The notes under the pieces: model-generated
Database searches by the model: none
What the model saw: the letters and a program-made list of their open reading frames with translations, nothing else
What the model was told of the DNA's origin: nothing
Made by a program: the position numbers and the translations under genes
Assembly: GCA_034521495.1 (NCBI GenBank)
Contig: JAXHMK010000010.1
Coordinates: forward strand, 1-64,000
Direction of reading: 5' to 3'
DNA: 64,000 nt
Source: Balneolaceae bacterium
GTDB taxonomy: Bacteria; Bacteroidota; Rhodothermia; Balneolales; Balneolaceae
In this document: in pieces, positions 27,439 through 35,225 of the stretch
Layout of the letters: each line of letters starts with the position of its first letter
Numbering within the stretch: the first letter of the stretch is position 1

Positions 27439-28191
27439 TTACTGTTGCTGAAGCTGTTGTTGCTGAGGTTCTGGATTTACTTCGAGCAGCTCCACATCAA
27501 AAATGAGTACGGCTCCCGGAGGAATCGGACTTCCCTGCGGAGGATTCGCACCGTATGCAAGCTCGCCGGGGATAAAGAATCTATATTTGGCGCCTTCTTC
27601 CATCAACTGTAATCCTTCAGTCCAGCCGGGAATAACACGATTGAGTGGAAAAGTAGCCGGCTGACCTCGTTCATATGAACTATCAAACACTTCATCTGAA
27701 AGCAAACGTCCTTCGTAATGAACCTGAACCCGATCTTCTGCAGTTGGACTATCGCCATCGCCTTCTTCAAGAACACGATACTGGAGACCTGATTCGGTTT
27801 CCATTACATCACTGTTTTGGAGGTTTTCTTCGAGGAAAGCTTGTCCGCGTTCTCTGTTTACTCCCGCTTCCTCCTCAGCCTGTGCTTGCCTGTTCATTTC
27901 AAGCTCTTGCAGGTAGGTTTGAATGAGAGTTTGCATTGCCATGTTGTCAATAGCTACAGATGTATCAGTTGTGTCTAACCCCGTTTGTAGACCGGCAACA
28001 TAATTTTGAATGTCAACATCGTGAATCCCCTCACTGGAGAGGCTATTGCCTTGTAGATATCCGAAGCTGTAACTTAAGGAGTCCATTTTTGTTGAGAGAT
28101 CTTCTGAAGCTCTCTGCTCGTAGCTGTTGCAGGCGGAAAACAGAACCAACGAGCTAATTAGTATAATAGCCGCAAAATGTAGATTTTTCAT
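27439..28191 (-). CDS. FKBP-type peptidyl-prolyl isomerase lipoprotein
   Basis: This 250-residue protein has a lipoprotein signal (LVLFSAC, Cys at about 21). The Mip/FkpA-type helical dimerisation region spans about 35-125. The FKBP domain (about 150-240) includes VQVHYEGRLLSDEVFDSSYERG, RVIPGWTEGLQLM and ELAYGANPPQGSPIPPGAVLIFDVELL. A Gln-rich tail (PEPQQQQLQQQ) ends the protein. It should act on periplasmic or outer-membrane protein folding. Single gene; family certain. Confidence 0.9.
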   Translation of the reverse strand: MKNLHFAAIILISSLVLFSACNSYEQRASEDLSTKMDSLSYSFGYLQGNSLSSEGIHDVDIQNYVAGLQTGLDTTDTSVAIDNMAMQTLIQTYLQELEMNRQAQAEEEAGVNRERGQAFLEENLQNSDVMETESGLQYRVLEEGDGDSPTAEDRVQVHYEGRLLSDEVFDSSYERGQPATFPLNRVIPGWTEGLQLMEEGAKYRFFIPGELAYGANPPQGSPIPPGAVLIFDVELLEVNPEPQQQQLQQQ

Positions 28192-28273
28192 ACAGTAGTG
28201 TAATAGGTTTTTTTTGGATTAATGATGCCTTAAGGTAAACTTTTTTCAACCTATTGAAAAGAATCACCATTTC

Positions 28274-28346
28274 GAGGACTTACCCCATTTTTAGGGAGAG
28301 CTAATATCCCGGATGGAAGAATAGTGCAGGAGAGGACTTACCCCAT
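28274..28346 (+). repeat. Two copies of a 15-bp satellite GAGGACTTACCCCAT
   Basis: The 15-mer occurs at 28274-28288 and 28332-28346, and inverted at 16422-16436. In both loci one copy lies about 30 bp from the long dispersed repeat, so it probably belongs to that element. Confidence 0.6.
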
Positions 28347-28376
28347 TATTGAAAGTGTAAACTTATTGCATGTTGT

Positions 28377-28570
28377 ATGTCCTTTTGTCTTGATACAAAA
28401 GAACGAAAAAATCTATTAGACTGTGAATACTTGGCGGCGGACACGAGTTCACCGTGGAATCCTTTCAATGGTCCATCAGGTTTTCAGCCCTTAAATTTCG
28501 CTCCTCGCCGGTATGAAAGGATTCTTCTCACGGTTCTCTCGTTGTCCTTTTTCCCGCCAACTATTCAAGG
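28377..28570 (+). repeat. About 194-bp dispersed palindromic repeat, copy B
   Basis: This is the inverted partner of 16202-16392, highly similar over its full length, with nested arms GAATCCTTTCA and TGAAAGGATTC. The CTTTTGTCTTGATACAAAAG opening palindrome is a motif I have seen in many Bacteroidota intergenic repeats. The frame running through it from 28377 mirrors the one in copy A and is not considered a gene. Confidence 0.8.
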
Positions 28571-28772
28571 TCGGTTATTTTCCCAAAATCACCATTTCCA
28601 CTTGTTAAATGTATTAAACTACTGTTATTTAATACTTTAGTATACTTAAACTTAAAATTTCGGGGTAACTTCTCTAGCGCAGGAGCACCTGTTTACAAAA
28701 AGGCAGCTCTCTTTTTTTATTAGGCCATGGCCGGTGAGTGGAATTCTCTGTGCAGGGTACAGACTTTAGGAA

Positions 28773-28895
28773 GGCTTTGCAAAACTCTGACCGTCATCCT
28801 GAACTTGATTCAGGATCTCCAGATATAGGCTATAAAGACGAATGGAGAATCTGAATCGAGTTCAGATTGACCAGTAGCCACGGTTTTGCAAAGCC
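28773..28895. repeat. MITE-like 123-bp repeat, copy 3
   Basis: This copy has the same terminal GGCTTTGCAAAAC inverted repeats and the same length as 13840-13962 and 18562-18684, with a handful of substitutions. It lies in the 832-bp gene-free stretch 28192-29023, which is otherwise filled with the satellite and the 194-bp repeat. Confidence 0.85.
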
Positions 28896-29023
28896 CTCTT
28901 TAACATAAAAATTTTAGAATACCCCTCTCACCGATTTGGGAGAATTGATAATATATTGGCTTGAACTTGCTTATATTATAGGGTTATAGAAAATAATTTT
29001 TCACAAATTTAGATATTGACCAT

Positions 29024-30670
29024 TTGAAGTTTACTGAATTTAATTTATCAGATTCTCTTTTAGCAGGTTTGAGAGACCTGAGATTCGAAGAGCCTACCCC
29101 CATCCAGGAAAAATCAATACCCCTTATTACGGATGGAAAAGACGTTATCGGAATTGCACAAACAGGTACCGGAAAAACCGGTGCTTTTGTGATACCCATT
29201 ATGGAACGGGTACTGCAAAGTGAGAGGCAGGGAGTGAAGGCGTTAATCCTGAGTCCCACCCGTGAGTTGGCCAAACAGATTGACGAACATATTTTTGCGA
29301 TCGGTTACCATGCCGGAATTACATCTGCAACTGTAATTGGCGGGAGTGATTTTTCTGTTCAGGCCAAAGCCCTGAAAGCCGGTGTGGATATTATTATAGC
29401 CACTCCCGGCCGCCTTCTTGACCAAAACAGGGTTGTAAATATCGACTTTTCAAACCTGGAGTACCTTGTTCTGGATGAGGCCGACAGGATGCTTGATATG
29501 GGTTTCCTGCCGGATATGAAAAAAATTATAAGTTGGCTGCCAGAGAAACGGCAAACATTACTGTTTTCAGCAACAATGCCTACCGAAATTGAGCGGCTTG
29601 CCTCCTCAATTATGAAGAATCCACAAACGGTAGAAATTGAAAGAGCCAAGCCGTCTGCTAATGTTGAACAGAGAGCTTATTTTTTGAAAAGCCATCAGAA
29701 AATTCCACTTGTAAAGGGGATTTTCGATCAGCTGGAATGGGACTCCTGCATTATCTTCACATCTACCAAAAAAGGGACTGATGAGTTACAGAGACTATTG
29801 AAGAAAGAGGGAATGAAAGCAGCCAGTATCCATGGGGACCGCTCACAGGATGAACGGAACAAAGCGTTATCAGCATTCAAAAATAAGCAAGTACCTATTA
29901 TTGTGGCCACAGATGTCCTGGCGCGGGGTATAGATATTAAAGAGGTATCTATCATTATCAATTATGATGTACCCAACACAACGGATGATTATGTGCATCG
30001 AATTGGACGAACAGCCCGGTACGATAAATCCGGGATTGCAATTACCTTTATAACCACGCGTGATCGTAGAACCTTCGGGGATATAGACAAGATTAAAGAA
30101 AATTCGATCAAAAAACTGGATGTTCCCAATCAGTTTAAAAATCCTGAAGACTTTTCTTGGGAAAATCATTTTCAAAAAGAAAAAGAAGACCTAAAACAGG
30201 AGAAACAAGAGAAGAAGGATACAACTCCATCTTCGAAACGCACGAAACGAGAAGATCTTCCACCAAGACCAACCCGAGGAGAAAAAAAGAAAGATCAGAA
30301 ACCTTCCGAGGATAAGTCGAATCAACAGAAATCGGATCAAAAAAAGCGTTCAGAGAGAGAAAACAAGTCGAATCAACCCCAGGAATCAGAAGAACGGCAA
30401 AAGGCCGGGAAAGGAGAAGATGAGAAGCAATCTCAAAATCAATCTGGACGGCAGCAAAAGAGATACTCACGAGATTCCATATCAAGTAAAAAAGAGGAAT
30501 CAAAGGGTAAGGAACAGGCTGCACCGAAAAAGATGCGGAAGGAAACTAAGGATATTAACCTGCCGCCGGTGATTGAAAAAGCAGTTGACAGAAACAAGAG
30601 AGCCCGAAAGCCGGCAAAAGGTGTTTGGGGAATTATTAAAAGCTTCATTCCGAAAATCAGAAGTAACTGA
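29024..30670 (+). CDS. DEAD-box ATP-dependent RNA helicase
   Basis: This 548-residue helicase appears to start at TTG 29024, right before the Q-motif (FEEPTPIQEKSIP). It has Walker A AQTGTGKT (about 45-52), PTRELAKQI, DEAD (about 149-152), SAT and HRIGRTAR (about 325-332). After residue about 385 comes a 160-residue Lys/Glu/Gln/Ser-rich disordered tail, typical of RhlE-like proteins that bind structured RNA or ribosomes. The gene is followed 7 bp later by an acyltransferase, so they are probably co-transcribed. Confidence 0.93.
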   Translation: MKFTEFNLSDSLLAGLRDLRFEEPTPIQEKSIPLITDGKDVIGIAQTGTGKTGAFVIPIMERVLQSERQGVKALILSPTRELAKQIDEHIFAIGYHAGITSATVIGGSDFSVQAKALKAGVDIIIATPGRLLDQNRVVNIDFSNLEYLVLDEADRMLDMGFLPDMKKIISWLPEKRQTLLFSATMPTEIERLASSIMKNPQTVEIERAKPSANVEQRAYFLKSHQKIPLVKGIFDQLEWDSCIIFTSTKKGTDELQRLLKKEGMKAASIHGDRSQDERNKALSAFKNKQVPIIVATDVLARGIDIKEVSIIINYDVPNTTDDYVHRIGRTARYDKSGIAITFITTRDRRTFGDIDKIKENSIKKLDVPNQFKNPEDFSWENHFQKEKEDLKQEKQEKKDTTPSSKRTKREDLPPRPTRGEKKKDQKPSEDKSNQQKSDQKKRSERENKSNQPQESEERQKAGKGEDEKQSQNQSGRQQKRYSRDSISSKKEESKGKEQAAPKKMRKETKDINLPPVIEKAVDRNKRARKPAKGVWGIIKSFIPKIRSN

Positions 30671-30677
30671 TTTAAAC

Positions 30678-31472
30678 ATGCAACACCTGGCCTCAGTCAT
30701 CATATGGATAGCAATAAGCTTGTTGGTGATTTTTTGGTTGCCGTTGCTTGCTGTTATCTACTTGTTTGACCGCGATCCCGGCCGATACAGAACCGGCCGG
30801 ATGTTTCGGAAACTGGGACTGTTTATCTCGCGGGTGAACCCAAATTGGAAGATCTCTATTGAGGGAGATACGAAGATTGATGATCGCCATCCTTATGTAA
30901 TTGTGAGCAATCATATGTCGAACGCGGATATCCCCGTGATTTCGAATCTGCCGTGGGAAATGAAGTGGGTGGCTAAAAGGGAGCTATTTGACCTTCCCAT
31001 TCTTGGCTGGATGATGAAGCTGGCCGGTGATATTCCTGTTTCCCGGGGTAAAAAAAAACAAGCACTGATGGTTTTTAAGAGATGTAACTATTATCTCGAC
31101 AGAAATATTTCGGTGATTTTTTTCCCGGAGGGAACACGATCCAGGTCCGGTAATTTAACCCGGTTTGCCAGCGGAGCATTTGATCTTGCTATTCGTGAAA
31201 ATAAACCGATCTTGCCACTTGTTCTGGATGGTACACAGGGATGCCTGCCTAAACAATCGTGGGTGTTTGAGAAAGACGTTCATGTGAAACTCAAGGTTTT
31301 GGAGCCGATAGCGACGGATGAATATAAAAAAGGAGATTCCCCATTGCTGATGCAAACGGTTCGAACCCGAATGGCAGAACAATTAGCCGAATGGAGAGGC
31401 GTGGATGTTACTGAGGTTGATTATGCCGCCGGTCGTCTCCGGCAGGGTGGTGGTGCTTCTGCGGAGAGATAG
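30678..31472 (+). CDS. 1-acylglycerol-3-phosphate acyltransferase-like (PlsC family)
   Basis: This 264-residue protein starts at the ATG at 30678, 7 bp after the helicase stop. It has an N-terminal membrane helix (about 4-28). The acyltransferase block I SNHMSNADIP (NHxxxxD, about 76-85) and block III FFPEGTRSRSG (about 150-160) are both intact. It should transfer acyl groups to lysophosphatidic acid, or another lysolipid, at the inner membrane. Its last 65 bp overlap the 3' end of the convergent membrane-protein gene. Confidence 0.85.
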   Translation: MQHLASVIIWIAISLLVIFWLPLLAVIYLFDRDPGRYRTGRMFRKLGLFISRVNPNWKISIEGDTKIDDRHPYVIVSNHMSNADIPVISNLPWEMKWVAKRELFDLPILGWMMKLAGDIPVSRGKKKQALMVFKRCNYYLDRNISVIFFPEGTRSRSGNLTRFASGAFDLAIRENKPILPLVLDGTQGCLPKQSWVFEKDVHVKLKVLEPIATDEYKKGDSPLLMQTVRTRMAEQLAEWRGVDVTEVDYAAGRLRQGGGASAER

Positions 31473-31881
31473 GTGGTTCGGATTTATCCTGATTATCTTT
31501 GGATTTAGACCGGCCGATTAGTTTCCAGGCCAGGAAAATACTGATCAGTGAGAGCACGAGGGCAATGACCGGAAAAAGAAGTCCTTCTGTATCATCAAGA
31601 ATAACAATCTGACCATATCTGTAGAGCCCGGCAAACAAGATGAAAATAATGAGAGAAAAAACACGTTTTTCGCGTCCATAACTGAGGGCAAACATCGCTC
31701 CGAAAAAAGTACTAAATGCAGCGATTGCCACAAGCAGAACAGGCCAGAAACCGGAGTAAAGGCTGTAAGAAAACATCAAAATATCTTCATTTTCATACAG
31801 GGAGATTATTACTCTTGATAGTGAATCGATACTAAAAATTATGCTTATTCCAATTAAGCTACCCAGAAGACTCTTTTTCAT
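31408..31881 (-). CDS. Hypothetical four-helix membrane protein
   Basis: This 157-residue protein has four hydrophobic segments (about 5-25, 38-68, 75-92 and 98-122) and a hydrophilic, His/Pro-rich cytosolic tail (about 125-157). I recognise no family. The tail-encoding part overlaps the acyltransferase gene by 65 bp in antisense, so the true end of one of the two proteins may be shorter. Confidence 0.55.
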   Translation of the reverse strand: MKKSLLGSLIGISIIFSIDSLSRVIISLYENEDILMFSYSLYSGFWPVLLVAIAAFSTFFGAMFALSYGREKRVFSLIIFILFAGLYRYGQIVILDDTEGLLFPVIALVLSLISIFLAWKLIGRSKSKDNQDKSEPPISPQKHHHPAGDDRRHNQPQ

Positions 31882-31955
31882 AGCAATTTTAGTTTAATTT
31901 GATATCTACTTCTTTTAGAATAATAGCGTTATTTGTTATGAAATGAAATCAGAAT

Positions 31956-32019
31956 CAGTCATCCGATGAGTGAGATAGCCTGGATTTTTAAATTTGCCAC
32001 AAATACTCATCGGATGACT
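31956..32019. repeat. Perfect 15-bp inverted repeat with 34-base loop
   Basis: AGTCATCCGATGAGT at 31956-31970 pairs exactly with ACTCATCGGATGACT at 32005-32019. It lies between two divergent genes (31882-32215) where no terminator is needed. It may be a regulatory site or a small mobile repeat. The rest of that gap shows nothing coding. Confidence 0.65.
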
Positions 32020-32215
32020 CAGGTACTTTAATGGATGATGAAGGGCATCGGTATTCGCCAGCCGAAAGAAGCAATCGGCAGGCGCGGAGTTCATTCGGCA
32101 GACGATTATCTTAAACAAAAAAGCGATGAAATACCGAAGGGATTCAAAGAGATCTTTTGTATATTTTTGCCTTCGATAAAATCAAATATCATCAAAAAAT
32201 TTACAGACAATATTT

Positions 32216-32710
32216 ATGGCTCAAAATGACTATTTAGATCCAACCGGAGAGATCAAGCTAAGCGGAAAAGAGTTGATGGAAGCCCCCGAGATGGAGAAAC
32301 TGGCTTCTGAAGTACTCGAAACGCATCAAATTGATATTGGCCCGGCACAAATTGGTTTTTTATTAGTCTATCCAAACATTTCTAAACAGAGAGCTGCAAA
32401 ATGTGTTAAGTCAACCCGTGAGGTAAAACACTATTCCGGGAATGATTACCTGGTTGAGGTTTCGGGTGAACTTTGGGATATGCTGGACGACGACACAAAG
32501 AAGATGCTTTTGTATCACCAGTTACTTCATATAGACCCTGTTTTTAAAGCAAAAAACCAAGAGTGGAAGATGAAGATTCGCAAACCAGATTTTGCCGATT
32601 ATTACGAGATCAATGACAAATATGGAAACGAATGGTACAAGACGATTCAGGCAACCGTTTCCTCGCTCTATGATTTAGATCCGCGTCAAGAAGGGAAAGT
32701 GAGTGTGTAA
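32216..32710 (+). CDS. Putative metallopeptidase-like protein with HQLLH motif
   Basis: This 164-residue protein resembles the small putative metallopeptidases found in phages and chromosomes, where YHELLH is the zinc motif. Here the motif reads YHQLLHIDP (about residues 101-109), so the catalytic Glu is replaced by Gln while both His are kept. The flanking KIRKPDFADYYEI block fits the family. It could be a zinc-binding non-enzyme, or Gln may be tolerated. There are no neighbours in the same direction. Confidence 0.6.
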   Translation: MAQNDYLDPTGEIKLSGKELMEAPEMEKLASEVLETHQIDIGPAQIGFLLVYPNISKQRAAKCVKSTREVKHYSGNDYLVEVSGELWDMLDDDTKKMLLYHQLLHIDPVFKAKNQEWKMKIRKPDFADYYEINDKYGNEWYKTIQATVSSLYDLDPRQEGKVSV

Positions 32711-32729
32711 GATAAGTTATTAGGGCTTA

Positions 32730-32760
32730 CCCGTCAGCCCGCTCAAAGCGGTCAGACGGG
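32730..32760. terminator. Palindrome after the metallopeptidase-like gene (REP-like)
   Basis: CCCGTCAGCCCGCT and AGCGGTCAGACGGG form a near-perfect stem around CAA. It is related, inverted, to 21993-22020. It lies between two convergent genes and could end both transcripts. Confidence 0.55.
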
Positions 32761-32785
32761 TTATATTGTGTCTTGCAAAAAACTG

Positions 32786-33361
32786 CTATGCTGTTTTAGG
32801 ACGCTTATTTGAAAAGGTATGCCCGTGAACGTGAATCTGCTTGAGCCTCCAGAAAAATTTACCCATCATTGAAGTAGGTTTGTCGCAGATAATTGTGGTT
32901 TGGGCATAACGCTCGAGTGTTTTGTCGATGCTGTCTAAATCTTCGAACTCTATCACTACAAATTTTTCGCTGTTAATAATTTTCTTGAGCAGGTATTTTT
33001 CCTGTGGAGTAGCATAACGAGTATTAGAATAAGTAAAACCAGTGTACTCTCCGGCGAGTGCATCGCCATGTCTGAAAAGCAGACTTTTTTTATTTTCTTC
33101 GATAGAACTAAACAGTTCGTCAATTTTTTTGTAGCATTTCTCCTCATTTAACAGGATAATATCACGCAGATCAAACTCTTTGTACATGCCAACTTTTCTT
33201 TCAACTCTTGGCAATAAATCTTCTCTGGCCTCTTTGTAGGGGCCGACCACGAGCATCAGATAGTAGGAGGATTCAAGATTGATATCATCCAGATTATCAA
33301 TGATCGATGAAACTTCTTTATCGTTATAAGAGATCTTTTTAGTTGTTGATGGTTGTTGCAT
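32786..33361 (-). CDS. Hypothetical cytosolic protein
   Basis: This 191-residue soluble protein has no signal or membrane segment. It has alternating alpha/beta character (YYLMLVVGPYKEAREDLLPRV then FDLRDIILLNEEKC) and FVVIEFEDLDSIDKTLERY, which looks like a P-loop-like or nucleotide-fold remnant without a Walker motif. The C-terminus is basic. I recognise no family. Confidence 0.5.
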   Translation of the reverse strand: MQQPSTTKKISYNDKEVSSIIDNLDDINLESSYYLMLVVGPYKEAREDLLPRVERKVGMYKEFDLRDIILLNEEKCYKKIDELFSSIEENKKSLLFRHGDALAGEYTGFTYSNTRYATPQEKYLLKKIINSEKFVVIEFEDLDSIDKTLERYAQTTIICDKPTSMMGKFFWRLKQIHVHGHTFSNKRPKTA

Positions 33362-33525
33362 GTCTGACTTCGTTCAAATCTATTGGGATTGTTTCCATGA
33401 TAAGGATTTACGATTAAAACAGTAAACCCGATCAAATATAAGAACAATTGCTTTTAATGCAGTGTCTATTTTTTAGAATTAGGTATCACACATTCTGAAG
33501 TTGCTGGTATGTGACCTCGAAGTGT

Positions 33526-33666
33526 TGAGTCTGTCTAAAAAAGATGTAAGATACACGTAATGACTATGATTTTGTCATACCGGACTCCGATCCGGTATCT
33601 CCAGCTTTTACTAACGGGAGGAGATTCTGAATCAAGTTCAGAATGACATTTTTTTAGACAGACTCA
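33526..33666. repeat. 141-bp repeat with 17-18 bp TIRs, related interior
   Basis: TGAGTCTGTCTAAAAAA at 33526-33542 is inverted at about 33649-33666. The interior (GTCATACCGGACTCCGATCC, then GATTCTGAATCAAGTTCAGA) shares the theme of the 123-bp repeats, but the terminal repeats are completely different. It fills part of the gene-free stretch 33362-33795. Confidence 0.75.
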
Positions 33667-33795
33667 TCCTCCAAGTCACGGTGATACCGGCAATAGAGCG
33701 CTTCTCCCACGGGGATCTCTTGCGGGAAGGACGATACGGACTTTTACTCCAACAGGATGTCTTGGAAAAGGTTCTTTAACACTTAACACGTCCGG

Positions 33796-35067
33796 TTATA
33801 ATGTATTAAAACGTTCGTAAGCGGCTTTTTCCAGCTCTTCCCTTGAATCGGGATGCGAAATTTCAATAAGGGCTTTGGCCCTTTCACGAAGAGCTTTCCC
33901 GTATAGATCGGCCACACCGTATTCTGTTACAACATAGTGTACGTGAGCCCGGGTCGTTACCACACTGGCTCCTTTTTTCAGATAAGGAACAATCCTGGAT
34001 TCACCACGTCTCGTGGAAGAGGGGATGGCAATGATAGGTTTTCCGCCGGGTGAAAGGGATGCACCACGAATAAAATCCATTTGTCCGCCCACGCCTGAAT
34101 ATTGGCGGGTTCCAATGGAATCAGCACAAACCTGGCCGGTTAAGTCCACTTCTATGGCACTGTTAATAGCCACAACATTCGGATTTCTTCGAATCACGGC
34201 TGTGTCGTTCACATAGGCGCAATCCAGCATCGCAATATTGGGATTATCATCTACAAAATCGTACAATCTTTGGCTCCCGAAAAGGAAAGATGCTACCGTT
34301 CGATTTGGGTGAATTCGTTTTTTTGAATTATTGACAGTACCGTTTTCAAGCAGGTCGATTAAACCATCAGAAAACATTTCTGTATGTACACCCAAATTTT
34401 TGTGATCCTTTAGCGATGCTAAAACAGCATCCGGGATGTTGCCAATTCCCATCTGAAGTGTAGCACCATCATCAATCAAACTGGCACAGTGCCGTCCAAT
34501 GGAAAGTTCTGATTCCGACAACTCCATAGGATGTGCTTCAGGAAGGGGATCATCAACTTCAACGGCAATATCAATAAGCTTACTGTGAATAATGCCATCT
34601 CCGTGGGTTCGCGGCATGTTTGGATTTATTTGAGCAATGACCGTATCAGCGTTCATTACAGCAGCCCGGCTGGCATCCACAGAAACACCGAGCGAACAAT
34701 AACCGTGCTTGTCGGGCGGACTTACATTTACTAAAGCCACATTCAGATCGATAATTCCGCGATTAAAAAAATGTGGAATTTCACTGAGGAAAACCGGGAT
34801 ATAATCGGCTTCACCGGTTTCCAGAGCTTGCCTTATATTTTTTCCGACAAAAAACGCTTTGGTTTTAAACGTGTCTTTATATTCAGGATTTACATAAGGA
34901 GCAACGCCCTCTGTATGCAGATGATAGATCGTGATATCACTGAGTTCTGCATGACGATTAGTAAGCGATTTTACCAGTTGTTGAGGAGCTGCCGCAGCAG
35001 TATGAACAAAGATGTTATCACCCTTTTTTACAGATTGAAGGGCTTCGTCTGAAGATAGATATTTCAT
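33796..35067 (-). CDS. Acetyl-CoA hydrolase / 4-hydroxybutyrate CoA-transferase family protein
   Basis: This 423-residue family I CoA-transferase has an N-terminal domain (about 1-175) with MPRTHGDGIIH. The catalytic Glu is in the VHTEMFSDGL block (about 230-240), preceded by GIGNIPDAV. GVGGQMDFIRGASLSPGGKP (about 325-345) is the conserved C-terminal signature. It moves CoA between acetyl-CoA and a carboxylate such as 4-hydroxybutyrate, propionate or acetate; which one is uncertain. It appears to be a single gene. Confidence 0.88.
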   Translation of the reverse strand: MKYLSSDEALQSVKKGDNIFVHTAAAAPQQLVKSLTNRHAELSDITIYHLHTEGVAPYVNPEYKDTFKTKAFFVGKNIRQALETGEADYIPVFLSEIPHFFNRGIIDLNVALVNVSPPDKHGYCSLGVSVDASRAAVMNADTVIAQINPNMPRTHGDGIIHSKLIDIAVEVDDPLPEAHPMELSESELSIGRHCASLIDDGATLQMGIGNIPDAVLASLKDHKNLGVHTEMFSDGLIDLLENGTVNNSKKRIHPNRTVASFLFGSQRLYDFVDDNPNIAMLDCAYVNDTAVIRRNPNVVAINSAIEVDLTGQVCADSIGTRQYSGVGGQMDFIRGASLSPGGKPIIAIPSSTRRGESRIVPYLKKGASVVTTRAHVHYVVTEYGVADLYGKALRERAKALIEISHPDSREELEKAAYERFNTL

Positions 35068-35174
35068 AGCTCTTGATTTGTTAGTTGTTAATATTCTCTA
35101 ACAGAAAGATAACATTTTAGAACCAAGAATGAATAAAAAAATGGATAAAAAGAGCATAAAATCCGAAATAAGTT

Positions 35175-35206
35175 AAACTGCCGGCCTTCTCAGAAACCGG
35201 CAGTTT
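35175..35206 (-). terminator. Terminator downstream of the Ig-like lipoprotein gene
   Basis: A perfect 10-bp stem, AAACTGCCGG/CCGGCAGTTT, has a 12-base loop. It lies 20 bp past the stop of the minus-strand gene at 35226 and is followed in that direction by TTA-rich sequence. Confidence 0.7.
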
Positions 35207-35225
35207 AAATGGAAAAAGGTGAGAG

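Noticed and set aside
13840-28895. CRISPR array from regularly similar repeats
   Set aside because: The repeats are few, 5-10 kb apart and individually bounded by inverted ends. They are dispersed MITE-like elements, not direct repeats with spacers.
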